Source: Amphritea atlantica
GTDB lineage: Bacteria; Pseudomonadota; Gammaproteobacteria; Pseudomonadales; Balneatricaceae
Assembly (NCBI RefSeq): GCF_900111095.1
Contig: NZ_FOGB01000007.1
Coordinates: forward strand, 150,883 to 214,882
Direction: 5' to 3'
Length of the DNA: 64,000 nucleotides
Shown: in pieces, positions 9,227-18,035 of the stretch
Numbering within the stretch: position 1 is the first letter of the stretch
Layout of the letters: each line of letters begins with the position of its first letter
Notes under the pieces: generated by a model
Databases searched by the model: none
What the model was told of the DNA's origin: nothing
The model's input: only the letters and a program-made list of their open reading frames with translations
Program-made: the position numbers and the translations under genes

Positions 9227-10267
9227 ATGCTGAAAAAACTATTGCTAGCTGCATCCGGCTCCTGCCTGTTGCTGGCGGCCAATGCTCCACTCGTGATGGC
9301 ACAAGAGCGTGCTGAAACCCTGAAAGTAGGCCTCTGGGGAGATCAGTTTTACAGCAAAGACGCTGCAGAAAAAGCACAGCGGACAAGTCAGACCATCGAG
9401 TCGATGAATGCCCATAAGCTGAACTTCACCATGTATGCCGGTGATACTAAAAACGGCAGCAGTGAATGTAGCGACAAAGCGATTGGTGACGATATTATCA
9501 GTGTTTATAACAGGCTTGATATGCCGACACTGTATACGCTGGGTGATAATGAGTGGACCGATTGCCACCGCACCAGTAATGGTGCTTACGACCCACTTGA
9601 GCGTCTGTCATTTTTGCGTAAAACCTTTTTCAATAAGGCGACTACCCAGGGTAAGAGCCCCATTGCGGTTGAGCGTCAGGGTGAGCTGGGTGAAGCCTAC
9701 AGTGAAAACAGCCGTTTCGTTGCCAGCAACGTTGAGTTTGTTGCCCTCGCGGTCACCGGTAGTAACAACAACCTGGTGGTGACTGAAAAACAGTGCACCA
9801 AGAAATCTAAACGCAGTGCTGAAGACTGTGCGGCGGCCAGCGAAGAGTATAAAGCGCGAAATGCTAAAAACATTGAGTGGCTTAAGGAGTCGTTTGCGAA
9901 AGCGAAGCAAGATCAGCTTGCTGGTATAGCGATCATTATTCAGGCTGACATCTTCTTCCCGTTTGAGCTCTCTGATGGTGGATATGAAGATGACTTTATG
10001 ACAAGCCTGGATGATAAAAACGGTTTCACTGATTTCTTCAAAACGCTGATCAGCGAAACTCAGAGCTATGACGGCCAGGTTGTACTGATTAACGGCGATT
10101 CTCACTTCTTTAAAATGGATAAGCCGATGTACAACCCTAATGGGCAACTGACAGCGAACTTCACCCGCGTACAGGTGTTTGGTGAGGAGGATAACAGCTG
10201 GATTGAGATGACCGTTAACCCTGCCAGTGAGACGGTATTTACTTTTTCACCGGTAATGCTTAACTGA
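9227..10267 (+). CDS. Secreted calcineurin-like metallophosphoesterase, probably phosphate-starvation induced
   Basis: 346 residues with an N-terminal signal peptide (lysine-rich start, hydrophobic core, cleavage near VMAQ), so periplasmic or exported. Metallophosphoesterase-type blocks are visible: GDTKNG (about 72-77), LGDNEWTDC (about 105-113) and NGDSHFF near 288; the first WGDQF block is a degenerate version of the usual DxH. These supply Asp, Asn and His metal ligands in the family. Together with the Pho box upstream, a role in releasing phosphate from organic phosphodiesters or monoesters is the natural reading. It stands alone. An imperfect hairpin at about 10433-10465 followed by a T-rich stretch may end the transcript. 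Confidence 0.72.
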   Translation: MLKKLLLAASGSCLLLAANAPLVMAQERAETLKVGLWGDQFYSKDAAEKAQRTSQTIESMNAHKLNFTMYAGDTKNGSSECSDKAIGDDIISVYNRLDMPTLYTLGDNEWTDCHRTSNGAYDPLERLSFLRKTFFNKATTQGKSPIAVERQGELGEAYSENSRFVASNVEFVALAVTGSNNNLVVTEKQCTKKSKRSAEDCAAASEEYKARNAKNIEWLKESFAKAKQDQLAGIAIIIQADIFFPFELSDGGYEDDFMTSLDDKNGFTDFFKTLISETQSYDGQVVLINGDSHFFKMDKPMYNPNGQLTANFTRVQVFGEEDNSWIEMTVNPASETVFTFSPVMLN

Positions 10268-10533
10268 TTGAAAATATTTGCATAAATAGGAATTTGTCTT
10301 AGTTACAAATAACGGCATAGACCTTAGTATGCTTAACGTGTTCAGGGTAATCAGGGATTTGATTACGGAACTCAGCAACGTGGCCAGAAGGATTGCAGGA
10401 AGCAACGGCTACATGGAAATGGATGGCTGACTTAAGGGGGCGTAGTATGGATGCTACAACTCCCTTGCCTTTTCTTCAGACAACGCTCAACCCTCTCTTT
10501 TACTCCCCCCTTCGTTTTTAACTACATAACCGC

Positions 10534-11088
10534 TTATTGATACCGCCTGGTGTTGTGCTCCAGCCAGCCGTCAACATGCCTGCCTTGTGGGTCGCGGTGG
10601 GTCCAGTGGACCACTCCCCCTTTCGGATTCCATTCATACTCACCATTAAAGCGAACGTGGTCTCCTGGTCTCAATGAATCAAGGCGGGGTGCCAGATCGA
10701 TATTGTGAGCGATGAGAATAGTGATGCCTGACGGTAGCCTGAGAATAAAACGTTGATGACGACTGCCCTTCAGGTCGTCTGCTAATACCTTAACCACCAC
10801 ACCCGTGCCGCTGACCTGCAGATTGCTCTGGTGATGCTGATAGGCTTGCAGGATAGACGTGCTGTTACCGCTTGGGGCGGATGATGGCTGAAGCTCAACA
10901 GTGCTATTGCGGCCCGGGAGCGCACTGCCGGGGAAAACGCTGTAAGCTGTGCCCCCGGCAATGGCAACGATGAGGGCGGAAACAGCCAGCAACTTCGGCA
11001 TAGCACTGCCGTTGTGTCGCAAGGACAGATGGTTCAAAAAGGTTTTATTCTCCTTCAGGGCTTTGGTCGGCTGGCGCAATATCAACAT
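10534..11088 (-). CDS. DUF3465 family envelope protein
   Basis: 184 residues from the ATG at 11088; an internal ATG at 11001 directly before the hydrophobic segment (residues 31-50) is an equally possible start. The C-terminal part (about 90-180) has the DUF3465 signature: a VVVKVLxDDxxGSRHQRF strand, HNIDLAPRL, then GEYEWNPKGGVVHWTHxDPxGRHxDGW. The fold is probably an OB-like barrel; no function is known. The N-terminus anchors it in or exports it through the inner membrane. It lies 18 bp after the sensor kinase gene on the same strand, so the two may be cotranscribed. Confidence 0.75.
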   Translation of the reverse strand: MLILRQPTKALKENKTFLNHLSLRHNGSAMPKLLAVSALIVAIAGGTAYSVFPGSALPGRNSTVELQPSSAPSGNSTSILQAYQHHQSNLQVSGTGVVVKVLADDLKGSRHQRFILRLPSGITILIAHNIDLAPRLDSLRPGDHVRFNGEYEWNPKGGVVHWTHRDPQGRHVDGWLEHNTRRYQ

Positions 11089-11106
11089 CCGTGTCCATAG
11101 AGCCTG

Positions 11107-12564
11107 TTATCGCGTAATCGGAATCTGCATATGGAAGGTTGAACCTACATCCACGTCAGAGGTGACCGCCATATGTCCCTGATGCTGCTCGGTAATGATG
11201 TAGTAAGAAAATGAGAGATGCTCACCGGTATCAAAACTGTCAGCTTGTTGGGTGGTGCTGAAAAAGGGTTCAAACAGACTCATCTGCTGTTCGTTGGTCA
11301 GGCCTGTCCCGTTGTGCTGAATCTTGATCCACATATTGTCGTAACTCTCTGAAAGAATTATCTTTATGATTGGCTCAAAACTCTCACTGACGCTCTTTTT
11401 CTGAAGTGCGATACAGGCGTGTCGGAACAGGCTGAGAAACACCTGCTGCAGTTCGGTAATATAACAGGGAACCTGAGGCAGTCCTTTTTCAACCTGCCAT
11501 TCCAGCTTCACCTGGTTAAACCGGAAACCATCAGAGACCGAGATAACCTCTTTTCCCAGATTGACGGTATGTTCCATCACATCAACGATATCTGCCATCT
11601 GTTTTTCTGAATGACGATTGCGGGCAAAGGTCAGCAGGTTATGAATAATTTTGGAAACCTGATCGCCCTTATCCGACATATCATTGTAGATCGATTCCAG
11701 CAGCGCTGTTTTGTCGTTACCGCCCTGCTCCAGCGCCAGATGGTTCTCCGCCATAATATTTTTAAACCGTTTCAGGTCCATCAGAATCGCCTGCAACGGG
11801 ATATTGATATCATGAGCCATAGAGGATGCCAGCTCACCCATAAATGACATTTTATCATTGTGGATCAGCAGGTTTTCGGCGGTGGTCTCTTTAGATACAT
11901 CGTCCACCAGAATAACAACACCGGGTTCCGGACCGTTCAGGGGGTAGATGGTGATATCAAAATGGGACAGGCTACGCAGACTCTGCTTCAGGTGGATGGT
12001 TTTGTTCTGTTCAATCGCTTGCTGAATATGCTCGGGCACCACGGTCATAGTGGGATAGGCTTCCCACAGGGTTTTACCCAGTGCTTTCTGTGCCGGGACG
12101 CCGGAGAGTTCCTCAACCCGACGGTTCCACTGGGTGACCCGCCCCTCTTTATCCAGCCCCACCAGCATCAGGGGCATTGAGGTCAGGATATCTTTGATAT
12201 ATGACTCGGATGAACGCAGTTGATTGGCGGTAATCACGTGCTGTGCAACTTCTGATTCCAGCAGATGGTTGCTCTCGATCAGTTTGCTGTTGGACTCCTT
12301 AAGCGCTGCCGTACGCTCCTCAACCCGTTGTTCCAGCTCATTTTTAATCAGAGTCAGTTCACGATTGGCGCGGTGCGCACGACGACTGTAGATGAACAGA
12401 TAGATAGCGGTAATCGACAGAATTATGATCAGGGTGCCGCTGCTGAAATTGGCCAGATGTTGCCACTTGGTTTTACCATTCTCATCTTTAAACCAGTCGA
12501 TAGCGGCAACCGCCAAGGAGCTCTGCAGGCACAGAGCAAGAATAAATAATGTTTGTTTAATCAT
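11107..12564 (-). CDS. Membrane PAS histidine kinase with degenerate ATP-binding domain
   Basis: 485 residues. An N-terminal signal or transmembrane segment (1-21) and a second one (42-60) leave a very short periplasmic loop; a coiled coil (65-118) and a PAS domain (about 120-230) follow. The phospho-acceptor box reads MAHDINIPL with H251, like the usual HEINNPL. The catalytic domain is damaged: the N box reads QVFLSLFRHACIAL, where the Mg-binding Asn is H382; the G1 box is HNGTG with His for the adenine-contacting Asp (H417); and the G2 GTGLGL is replaced by DTGEHL (445-450). Domain length is normal, so this looks like a pseudokinase rather than a truncation. No response regulator is adjacent. 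Confidence 0.8.
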   Translation of the reverse strand: MIKQTLFILALCLQSSLAVAAIDWFKDENGKTKWQHLANFSSGTLIIILSITAIYLFIYSRRAHRANRELTLIKNELEQRVEERTAALKESNSKLIESNHLLESEVAQHVITANQLRSSESYIKDILTSMPLMLVGLDKEGRVTQWNRRVEELSGVPAQKALGKTLWEAYPTMTVVPEHIQQAIEQNKTIHLKQSLRSLSHFDITIYPLNGPEPGVVILVDDVSKETTAENLLIHNDKMSFMGELASSMAHDINIPLQAILMDLKRFKNIMAENHLALEQGGNDKTALLESIYNDMSDKGDQVSKIIHNLLTFARNRHSEKQMADIVDVMEHTVNLGKEVISVSDGFRFNQVKLEWQVEKGLPQVPCYITELQQVFLSLFRHACIALQKKSVSESFEPIIKIILSESYDNMWIKIQHNGTGLTNEQQMSLFEPFFSTTQQADSFDTGEHLSFSYYIITEQHQGHMAVTSDVDVGSTFHMQIPITR

Positions 12565-12776
12565 ATGTGTAATTAACTAATCCTGCTGAATAAGGAAACC
12601 TGAATGATTCTGTCAGGGCGGTTGGATAAAGTAACGCAGATACGAACGAGCTTAGCTTCATCTATGCCAGCTTAACCTGACTTTAATTGCGACCTATTCT
12701 ATAGGATCTGCCGCACATTTCGTCATTAACATCGATAGTTTTTATGAAAAATTCTCTGAACCGTCCATTCATCTGT

Positions 12777-13697
12777 TTAATCCCCCAAAAACATTCGCTC
12801 AAACTGTTTAATATTTTGCTGAATATAATCCAGAAACGCCTGCATCGCCGGGGTTGGATGTTTAGCCTGAGGGTGTACCACACAGAAGCTGCGGCGCAAA
12901 GGAAATCCGTCTATCTGAGGAATAATAAGTCGTCCCAGTTCAAGTTCAGAGAGAATGCTCAGCTTGGGCAATACCGCGACTCCCAGGCCGGCGATAACCG
13001 AATGCTTTAATGCATCGTTAGAGCCTATCTCCATACTGGGAGGAAAGCGTAACCGCTGTTGCTGACAGTGTTGTTCAAGTGCCAGCCGACTGCCTGACCC
13101 CTGCTCACGTACCAGCAGTCCACTACTGAGAAACTGCTGTGGGCTGATCTGAGACTGCTCCAGCAGCGGGTGTCCCTGAGGGACGACCGGAACCAGCTCA
13201 TTATCCAGAAATGGCAACGATGCGAGGGGTTTATCGGTCGGCACCATCCCCATAATCACCAGATCATCGTTATTTTCATTCAGCCCCTGCAGGGCTGTCG
13301 CCCTGTTGACCACTCTGATCCGTACACTGATCAGCGGGTGCAGGTCGAGAAATGCCCGCAACAGGTAAGGCACCATATATTGCGCTGTATTCACGGCCAC
13401 CAGTTTTAACTCGCCAGCGATGTTGCCTTTCAGCGCCCCCAGATCGGTCTGCAGGTCTGACAGTTCGATAAAAATCGCATTGATACTCTCGTACAAACGT
13501 TCGCCCGCTGCGGTACAGAAAAGGCGTCTGCCAACATACTCAAACAGGGGCTGATCCACGCCCTGCTCCAACTGGCGGATCTGGCTGCTAACGGCAGGCT
13601 GCGTCAGCCCCAGAAGTTCGCCCGCCTTACTGTAGCTTTGCAGCTCATAGACCGCTTTAAACACCTGAAGCTGACGAAAACTCAGGCGACTGGTCAT
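12777..13697 (-). CDS. pycR: LysR-type regulator of pyruvate carboxylase
   Basis: 306 residues from the ATG at 13697 (a GTG at 13718 is also in frame). The N-terminal winged helix-turn-helix is clear (FRQLQVFKAV, TQPAVSSQIRQLE), followed by the two-lobed effector-binding domain; the sequence is of the CbbR-like subgroup. It is divergent from pycA, the arrangement of PycR/pycAB in Pseudomonas, and a 13-bp perfect inverted repeat sits in the intergenic region. It probably activates pycAB in response to a central metabolite. The symbol rests on position and family. Confidence 0.8.
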   Translation of the reverse strand: MTSRLSFRQLQVFKAVYELQSYSKAGELLGLTQPAVSSQIRQLEQGVDQPLFEYVGRRLFCTAAGERLYESINAIFIELSDLQTDLGALKGNIAGELKLVAVNTAQYMVPYLLRAFLDLHPLISVRIRVVNRATALQGLNENNDDLVIMGMVPTDKPLASLPFLDNELVPVVPQGHPLLEQSQISPQQFLSSGLLVREQGSGSRLALEQHCQQQRLRFPPSMEIGSNDALKHSVIAGLGVAVLPKLSILSELELGRLIIPQIDGFPLRRSFCVVHPQAKHPTPAMQAFLDYIQQNIKQFERMFLGD

Positions 13698-13734
13698 TTT
13701 TTGAATAGACAGTGGCACAAAATCGATCTCATAG

Positions 13735-13766
13735 GTTTATCTATAAGTAATACCTTATAGATAAAC
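13735..13766. promoter_or_regulatory. Perfect 13-bp inverted repeat, likely PycR operator
   Basis: GTTTATCTATAAG (13735-13747) and its exact reverse complement CTTATAGATAAAC (13754-13766) flank a 6-bp spacer. The element lies between the divergent pycR and pycA starts, 38 bp from the ATG of pycR and 89 bp from that of pycA. Long dyads of this kind with T-N11-A cores are typical LysR-family binding sites. Confidence 0.7.
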
Positions 13767-13855
13767 AAAAAAATATCAATTTCTACTTATCAAAGATTGC
13801 GACTAGGATTTATTTACACACTTACGGCAACGAGCCGGAGGCAGAGGAGAGTTTC

Positions 13856-15271
13856 ATGATCAAAAAAGTACTGATCGCCAACCGGGGTGAGATTGCGGTG
13901 CGTATCGTCCGCGCTTGTGCCGAGATGGGCATCCGCTCTGTGGCGATTTATACCGAGCCTGACCGTTATGCACTGCATGTCAAACGTGCTGATGAGTCCT
14001 ATTCTTTGGGTGATGATCCCCTGGCCGGGTATCTTGACCCACGCCGGATCGTCAATATGGCATTGGAAACCGGCTGTGACGCCATCCATCCGGGCTACGG
14101 TTTCCTGTCAGAAAATGCTGAATTTGCCCGACTGTGTGAACAGCATGGCGTCGCCTTTATCGGGCCTAAATCTGATGTCATCCACAAGATGGGTGACAAG
14201 ACCCAGGCGCGTGACTCGATGCGTGCCGCCGGTGTTCCCATCACCCCCGGTTCAGAGGGTAACCTTGCTGATGTCGATGAGGCATTAAAGCTGGCGGATG
14301 AGATCGGCTATCCGATCATGATCAAAGCGACCTCCGGTGGTGGTGGCCGCGGTATCCGTCGTTGCGATACACCGCAAGAACTTAAACTGCAATACCCCCG
14401 GGTTATCTCCGAAGCGACCAAAGCGTTTGGGTCTGCTGAAGTGTTTATGGAGAAGTGCATAGTTGACCCGCGCCACATTGAGGTGCAGGTGCTGGCTGAT
14501 AGTCAGGGTAATGTGGTCCACCTGTATGAACGGGACTGTTCAATACAGCGGCGTAACCAGAAGCTTATCGAGATCGCGCCCAGCCCGCAGTTAACCCCGG
14601 AACAGCGTCAGTATATTGGTGGTCTTGCTGTTAAAGCGGCGGAGGCTGTTGGTTATGAAAATGCCGGGACTGTAGAGTTTTTGCTGACCGGGAATCAGGT
14701 CTACTTTATGGAGATGAATACCCGGGTTCAGGTTGAGCATACCATCACTGAGCAGATTACCGGGGTTGATATAGTCCGCGAACAGCTGCGCATCGCATCG
14801 GGTCTGCCACTGAGCTACCGCCAGGAAGATATCTCCTATCGAGGTTATGCCCTGCAGTTCCGGATCAACGCTGAAGACCCGAAAAATGACTTTCTGCCAA
14901 GCTTTGGCCGTATCTCTCACTACTATGCGCCGGGTGGCCCCGGTGTGCGTGTTGATACCGCGATCTATACCGGTTACGAGATACCGCCCTACTACGACTC
15001 CATGTGTCTGAAGCTGGTGGTCTGGGCGCTGACCTGGGAGGAAGTAATCGCCCGTGGCCAGCGAGCGCTGGATGATATGCGCCTGCACGGTATTAAAACC
15101 ACAGCGAACTATTACCAACAGATTCTCAAGCATCCTGAATTTCAGGACGCGAATTTTAACACCAGCTTTGTTCCGGAGCATCCAGAGCTGCTGGGCTATT
15201 CCGACAAGCGTCATCCCAGTGAGATGGCTCTGGCGGTTGCCGCTGCGATTGCGGCCCATGCGGGCTGGTAA
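13856..15271 (+). CDS. pycA: Pyruvate carboxylase subunit A (biotin carboxylase)
   Basis: 471 residues, start preceded by GAGGAGAG. All biotin carboxylase landmarks are present: IANRGEIAVRI at the N-terminus, the glycine-rich ATP loop (GGGGRGIR), and EMNTRVQVEH with metal and bicarbonate-binding residues. It uses ATP and bicarbonate to carboxylate biotin carried on PycB. Length fits the stand-alone subunit rather than the one-chain enzyme. AccC is the main alternative, but its partner AccB is absent and the next gene is the carboxyltransferase-biotin subunit. Confidence 0.92.
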   Translation: MIKKVLIANRGEIAVRIVRACAEMGIRSVAIYTEPDRYALHVKRADESYSLGDDPLAGYLDPRRIVNMALETGCDAIHPGYGFLSENAEFARLCEQHGVAFIGPKSDVIHKMGDKTQARDSMRAAGVPITPGSEGNLADVDEALKLADEIGYPIMIKATSGGGGRGIRRCDTPQELKLQYPRVISEATKAFGSAEVFMEKCIVDPRHIEVQVLADSQGNVVHLYERDCSIQRRNQKLIEIAPSPQLTPEQRQYIGGLAVKAAEAVGYENAGTVEFLLTGNQVYFMEMNTRVQVEHTITEQITGVDIVREQLRIASGLPLSYRQEDISYRGYALQFRINAEDPKNDFLPSFGRISHYYAPGGPGVRVDTAIYTGYEIPPYYDSMCLKLVVWALTWEEVIARGQRALDDMRLHGIKTTANYYQQILKHPEFQDANFNTSFVPEHPELLGYSDKRHPSEMALAVAAAIAAHAGW

Positions 15272-15356
15272 CGCGTATTTAAGCGCTTTCATCCGCATCT
15301 GATAGCAAAGAAACTAATTTCAGCTGACCGCCGGAGCGGTTGCAGGAGAAACTACA

Positions 15357-17177
15357 GTGAGTACTGTAAACATGAATCAAGCAAAGAAAATTGAAGTCAC
15401 CGATGTGATTTTGCGGGATGCCCACCAGTCCCTGATCGCGACCCGTATGCGTACCGAAGATATGTTGCCGATCTGTGAAAAACTGGATCAGGTAGGCTAC
15501 TGGTCTCTGGAGGTTTGGGGCGGCGCTACCTTTGATGCCTGTGTGCGCTTCCTGAAGGAAGACCCATGGGAGCGTCTGCGCCAACTACGTGCTGCCCTGC
15601 CAAACACCCGTCTGCAGATGCTGCTGCGGGGTCAGAACCTGCTCGGTTACCGTCATTATGCAGACGATGTCGTTGAAGCGTTTGTTGCGAAAGCGGCTAA
15701 AAACGGTATCGATGTGTTCCGTGTTTTCGACGCGCTGAATGATATCCGCAACCTGGAAACCGCCATGAAAGCGGTGAAAAAAGCGGGTAAGCACGCTCAG
15801 GGGACGATCTGCTACACCACCAGTCCGGTGCACACTCCTGAACTGTTTGTAAAGCAGGCGATTGCTATGCGCGATATGGGGGCTGACTCCATCGCTATTA
15901 AAGATATGGCGGGATTGCTTACACCTTATGCAACCTATGATCTGGTTGCCGCACTGAAAGCAGAGCTGGACCTGCCGGTTGTGGTTCACAGCCATTCCAC
16001 TGCTGGACTTGCTCCGCTGTGTCAGTTGAAAGCCATTGAAGCAGGCGCTGATCGCATCGATACAGCGATCTCCTCATTTGCCAATGGCACCAGTCATCCG
16101 GCCACTGAAGGTCAGGTAGCCGCTCTGCGGGGGACCGCTTATGATACCGGACTGGATCTTGAGTTGCTGGCTGAGATTGCTGACTACTTCCGTGAAGTCC
16201 GTAAGAAATATCATCAGTTTGAAAGCGAGTTCACCCGCGAAGATGTCTCGGTGCAGATCAATCAGGTGCCGGGTGGCATGATGTCCAACCTGGCTAACCA
16301 GCTGAAAGAGCAGAATGCACTGGATAAGATCCGGGAGGTGTTCGCTGAGATTCCCCGGGTGCGTAAAGATCTGGGCTACCCTCCTCTGGTTACACCCACT
16401 TCACAGATTGTGGGTACACAGGCGGTGTATAACGTGCTGGCGGGCGAGCGCTACAAAACCATCACTAATGAGGTTAAGCGTTACCTGCAGGGTGGTTACG
16501 GAGCGGCACCTGCTGAAGTGGATGCGCAACTGCAGAAGAAAGCGATCGGAAATGAAAGTGTTGATGTTGGTCGTCCGGCGGATCTGCTCAAGCCTGAGCT
16601 GAACAAACTGCGTGAGGATATCGGTGATCTGGCGTTGACCGAAGAGGATGTTCTCACCTTCGCGATGTTCCCCGATCTGGGACGTGAGTTCCTGCAGCAG
16701 CGTGCAGAGGGGACTCTGAAACCCGAGGAGCTATTACCCCCTGATGCCGCTAAAGGCGCAAAACTGGGTCAGGCCGGTGCCTCTGAGTTTAAGATTGAGG
16801 TGCATGGTGAGGTCTATGATATCGCGGTTACCGGCGTAGGTGAGTTTGGTAGTGGTAAGCGTAAGATCTACATGTCGATGGACGGTGTGCCGGAAGAGGT
16901 AATCTTTGAACCTCAGAACGAGTTTGTTTCCGAAGGTAGCAGTGGTCGTAAACACGCCAGCCAGCCTGGTCATGTCACCACTGCGATGCCAGGCAACATC
17001 TTCGAAGTATTGGTTAAGGAGGGCGATGTGGTCGAAGCGGGCCAGGCCATTCTGGTGGCTGAAGCGATGAAGATGGAGATGGAGATTCACGCCAATATCG
17101 CCGGTACGGTTAAAGCGATTCACGTGGCCAAAGGTGACCGCGTCACCCCCGGCGAAGTCCTTGCTGAAATCGAATAA
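15357..17177 (+). CDS. pycB: Pyruvate carboxylase subunit B (carboxyltransferase plus biotin carrier)
   Basis: 606 residues, GTG start at 15357 with GGAG 8 bp before it. The N-terminal TIM-barrel carboxyltransferase begins with DVILRDAHQSL and contains the metal-binding VHSHSTAG; a conserved PYC/OADA domain follows. The C-terminal biotinyl domain has EAMKMEMEI, whose first-Lys is biotinylated. It transfers CO2 from biotin to pyruvate, giving oxaloacetate. The sequence class is shared with the oxaloacetate decarboxylase alpha subunit, but no oadB or oadG is nearby and pycA precedes it by 85 bp, so anaplerotic pyruvate carboxylase is preferred. Confidence 0.9.
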   Translation: MSTVNMNQAKKIEVTDVILRDAHQSLIATRMRTEDMLPICEKLDQVGYWSLEVWGGATFDACVRFLKEDPWERLRQLRAALPNTRLQMLLRGQNLLGYRHYADDVVEAFVAKAAKNGIDVFRVFDALNDIRNLETAMKAVKKAGKHAQGTICYTTSPVHTPELFVKQAIAMRDMGADSIAIKDMAGLLTPYATYDLVAALKAELDLPVVVHSHSTAGLAPLCQLKAIEAGADRIDTAISSFANGTSHPATEGQVAALRGTAYDTGLDLELLAEIADYFREVRKKYHQFESEFTREDVSVQINQVPGGMMSNLANQLKEQNALDKIREVFAEIPRVRKDLGYPPLVTPTSQIVGTQAVYNVLAGERYKTITNEVKRYLQGGYGAAPAEVDAQLQKKAIGNESVDVGRPADLLKPELNKLREDIGDLALTEEDVLTFAMFPDLGREFLQQRAEGTLKPEELLPPDAAKGAKLGQAGASEFKIEVHGEVYDIAVTGVGEFGSGKRKIYMSMDGVPEEVIFEPQNEFVSEGSSGRKHASQPGHVTTAMPGNIFEVLVKEGDVVEAGQAILVAEAMKMEMEIHANIAGTVKAIHVAKGDRVTPGEVLAEIE

Positions 17178-17216
17178 CGCAATAAGCTGAGAGTCTTGAG
17201 CTCTGCGTTATGTAGC

Positions 17217-17242
17217 GGTTATGGGAGGCAACCCCCATAACC
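17217..17242 (+). other. Intercistronic hairpin between pycB and the carbonic anhydrase
   Basis: GGTTATGGG and CCCATAACC form a 9-bp stem with an 8-nt loop, with no T run after it. It could stabilise the 3' end of pycB mRNA or lower read-through into the next gene. Confidence 0.4.
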
Positions 17243-17279
17243 GTATAGTAATACACTACAAAGCTGAGAGAATCTGTGC

Positions 17280-17942
17280 GTGGATAAAATAGTAAAAGGC
17301 GTGATTAACTTCCGGCAGAATGTATACCCGGAACATAAAGACCTGTTTGGCACTCTGGCTGATGGGCAGAGCCCTGATGTATTGTTTGCAACCTGCTCCG
17401 ACTCACGTATCGATCCTAACCTGCTGACCGGTACGTCGCCCGGCGATCTGTTTATCTGCCGTAACGCAGGTAATATTATTCCGCCCCACAGCAACGAAAC
17501 CGGCGGCATGACCGCCTCAATTGAGTATGCGGTGGCGGTGCTGGGAGTGCGTCATATTATTATCTGTGGTCACACCGACTGTGGTGCAATCAAAGGGGCT
17601 CTGGATCTTAACGCCCTGAATGGTCTGCCCCATGTTAAAGAGTGGCTGGGACACTGCCGTTCGGCGATGGAGATTGTGCGGGAGCGGCACGATATCCCCC
17701 ATGATCATCCGGTGGGATCAGAGCACCTGAACGAAGCGATTGAAGAAAACGTGCTTCAGCAGGTGCAGCATATCCGCACCCATCCGGTCGTAGCCGCGAA
17801 ACTGGCGACCGGTAAAGTCGAAGTCCATGGCTGGGTGTACAACATCAAAACCGGCTCCATTCGCTGCTGCAGCCATAATGATATGGTGTTCAGAAGTTTT
17901 GATAAGCACTATGCCGATCTGATTGCACAGATCGAGGCTTAA
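17280..17942 (+). CDS. Beta-class carbonic anhydrase
   Basis: 220 residues from a GTG at 17280 with GAGAG upstream. Zinc and active-site motifs of beta-carbonic anhydrases are intact: CSDSRIDP (Cys ligand and Asp-Arg dyad) and GHTDCGA (His and Cys ligands). It interconverts CO2 and bicarbonate in the cytoplasm. It follows pycB by about 100 bp on the same strand, so it probably supplies the bicarbonate used by pyruvate carboxylase. A strong terminator follows it. Confidence 0.9.
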   Translation: MDKIVKGVINFRQNVYPEHKDLFGTLADGQSPDVLFATCSDSRIDPNLLTGTSPGDLFICRNAGNIIPPHSNETGGMTASIEYAVAVLGVRHIIICGHTDCGAIKGALDLNALNGLPHVKEWLGHCRSAMEIVRERHDIPHDHPVGSEHLNEAIEENVLQQVQHIRTHPVVAAKLATGKVEVHGWVYNIKTGSIRCCSHNDMVFRSFDKHYADLIAQIEA

Positions 17943-17970
17943 GTTTTCCCTGTTGTTCCTTCCTATGTTT

Positions 17971-18003
17971 GCGCTTTGCTGGTTTCAGAAAGCGCCTTTT
18001 TTT
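17971..18003 (+). terminator. Rho-independent terminator after the carbonic anhydrase gene
   Basis: GCGCTTT and AAAGCGC arms with an 11-nt loop, followed by C and seven T. Confidence 0.8.
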
Positions 18004-18035
18004 CGCCGGAATTGACTGTTATGGGCATGATTGAT

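Noticed and set aside
13856-15271. AccC of acetyl-CoA carboxylase
   Set aside because: No accB upstream; operon partner is the carboxyltransferase-biotin subunit.
14591-15298. 235-residue minus-strand ORF
   Set aside because: Antisense shadow of pycA.
15357-17177. Oxaloacetate decarboxylase alpha subunit (OadA)
   Set aside because: Same sequence class, but no oadB/oadG is near and pycA with a pycR-type regulator is adjacent.
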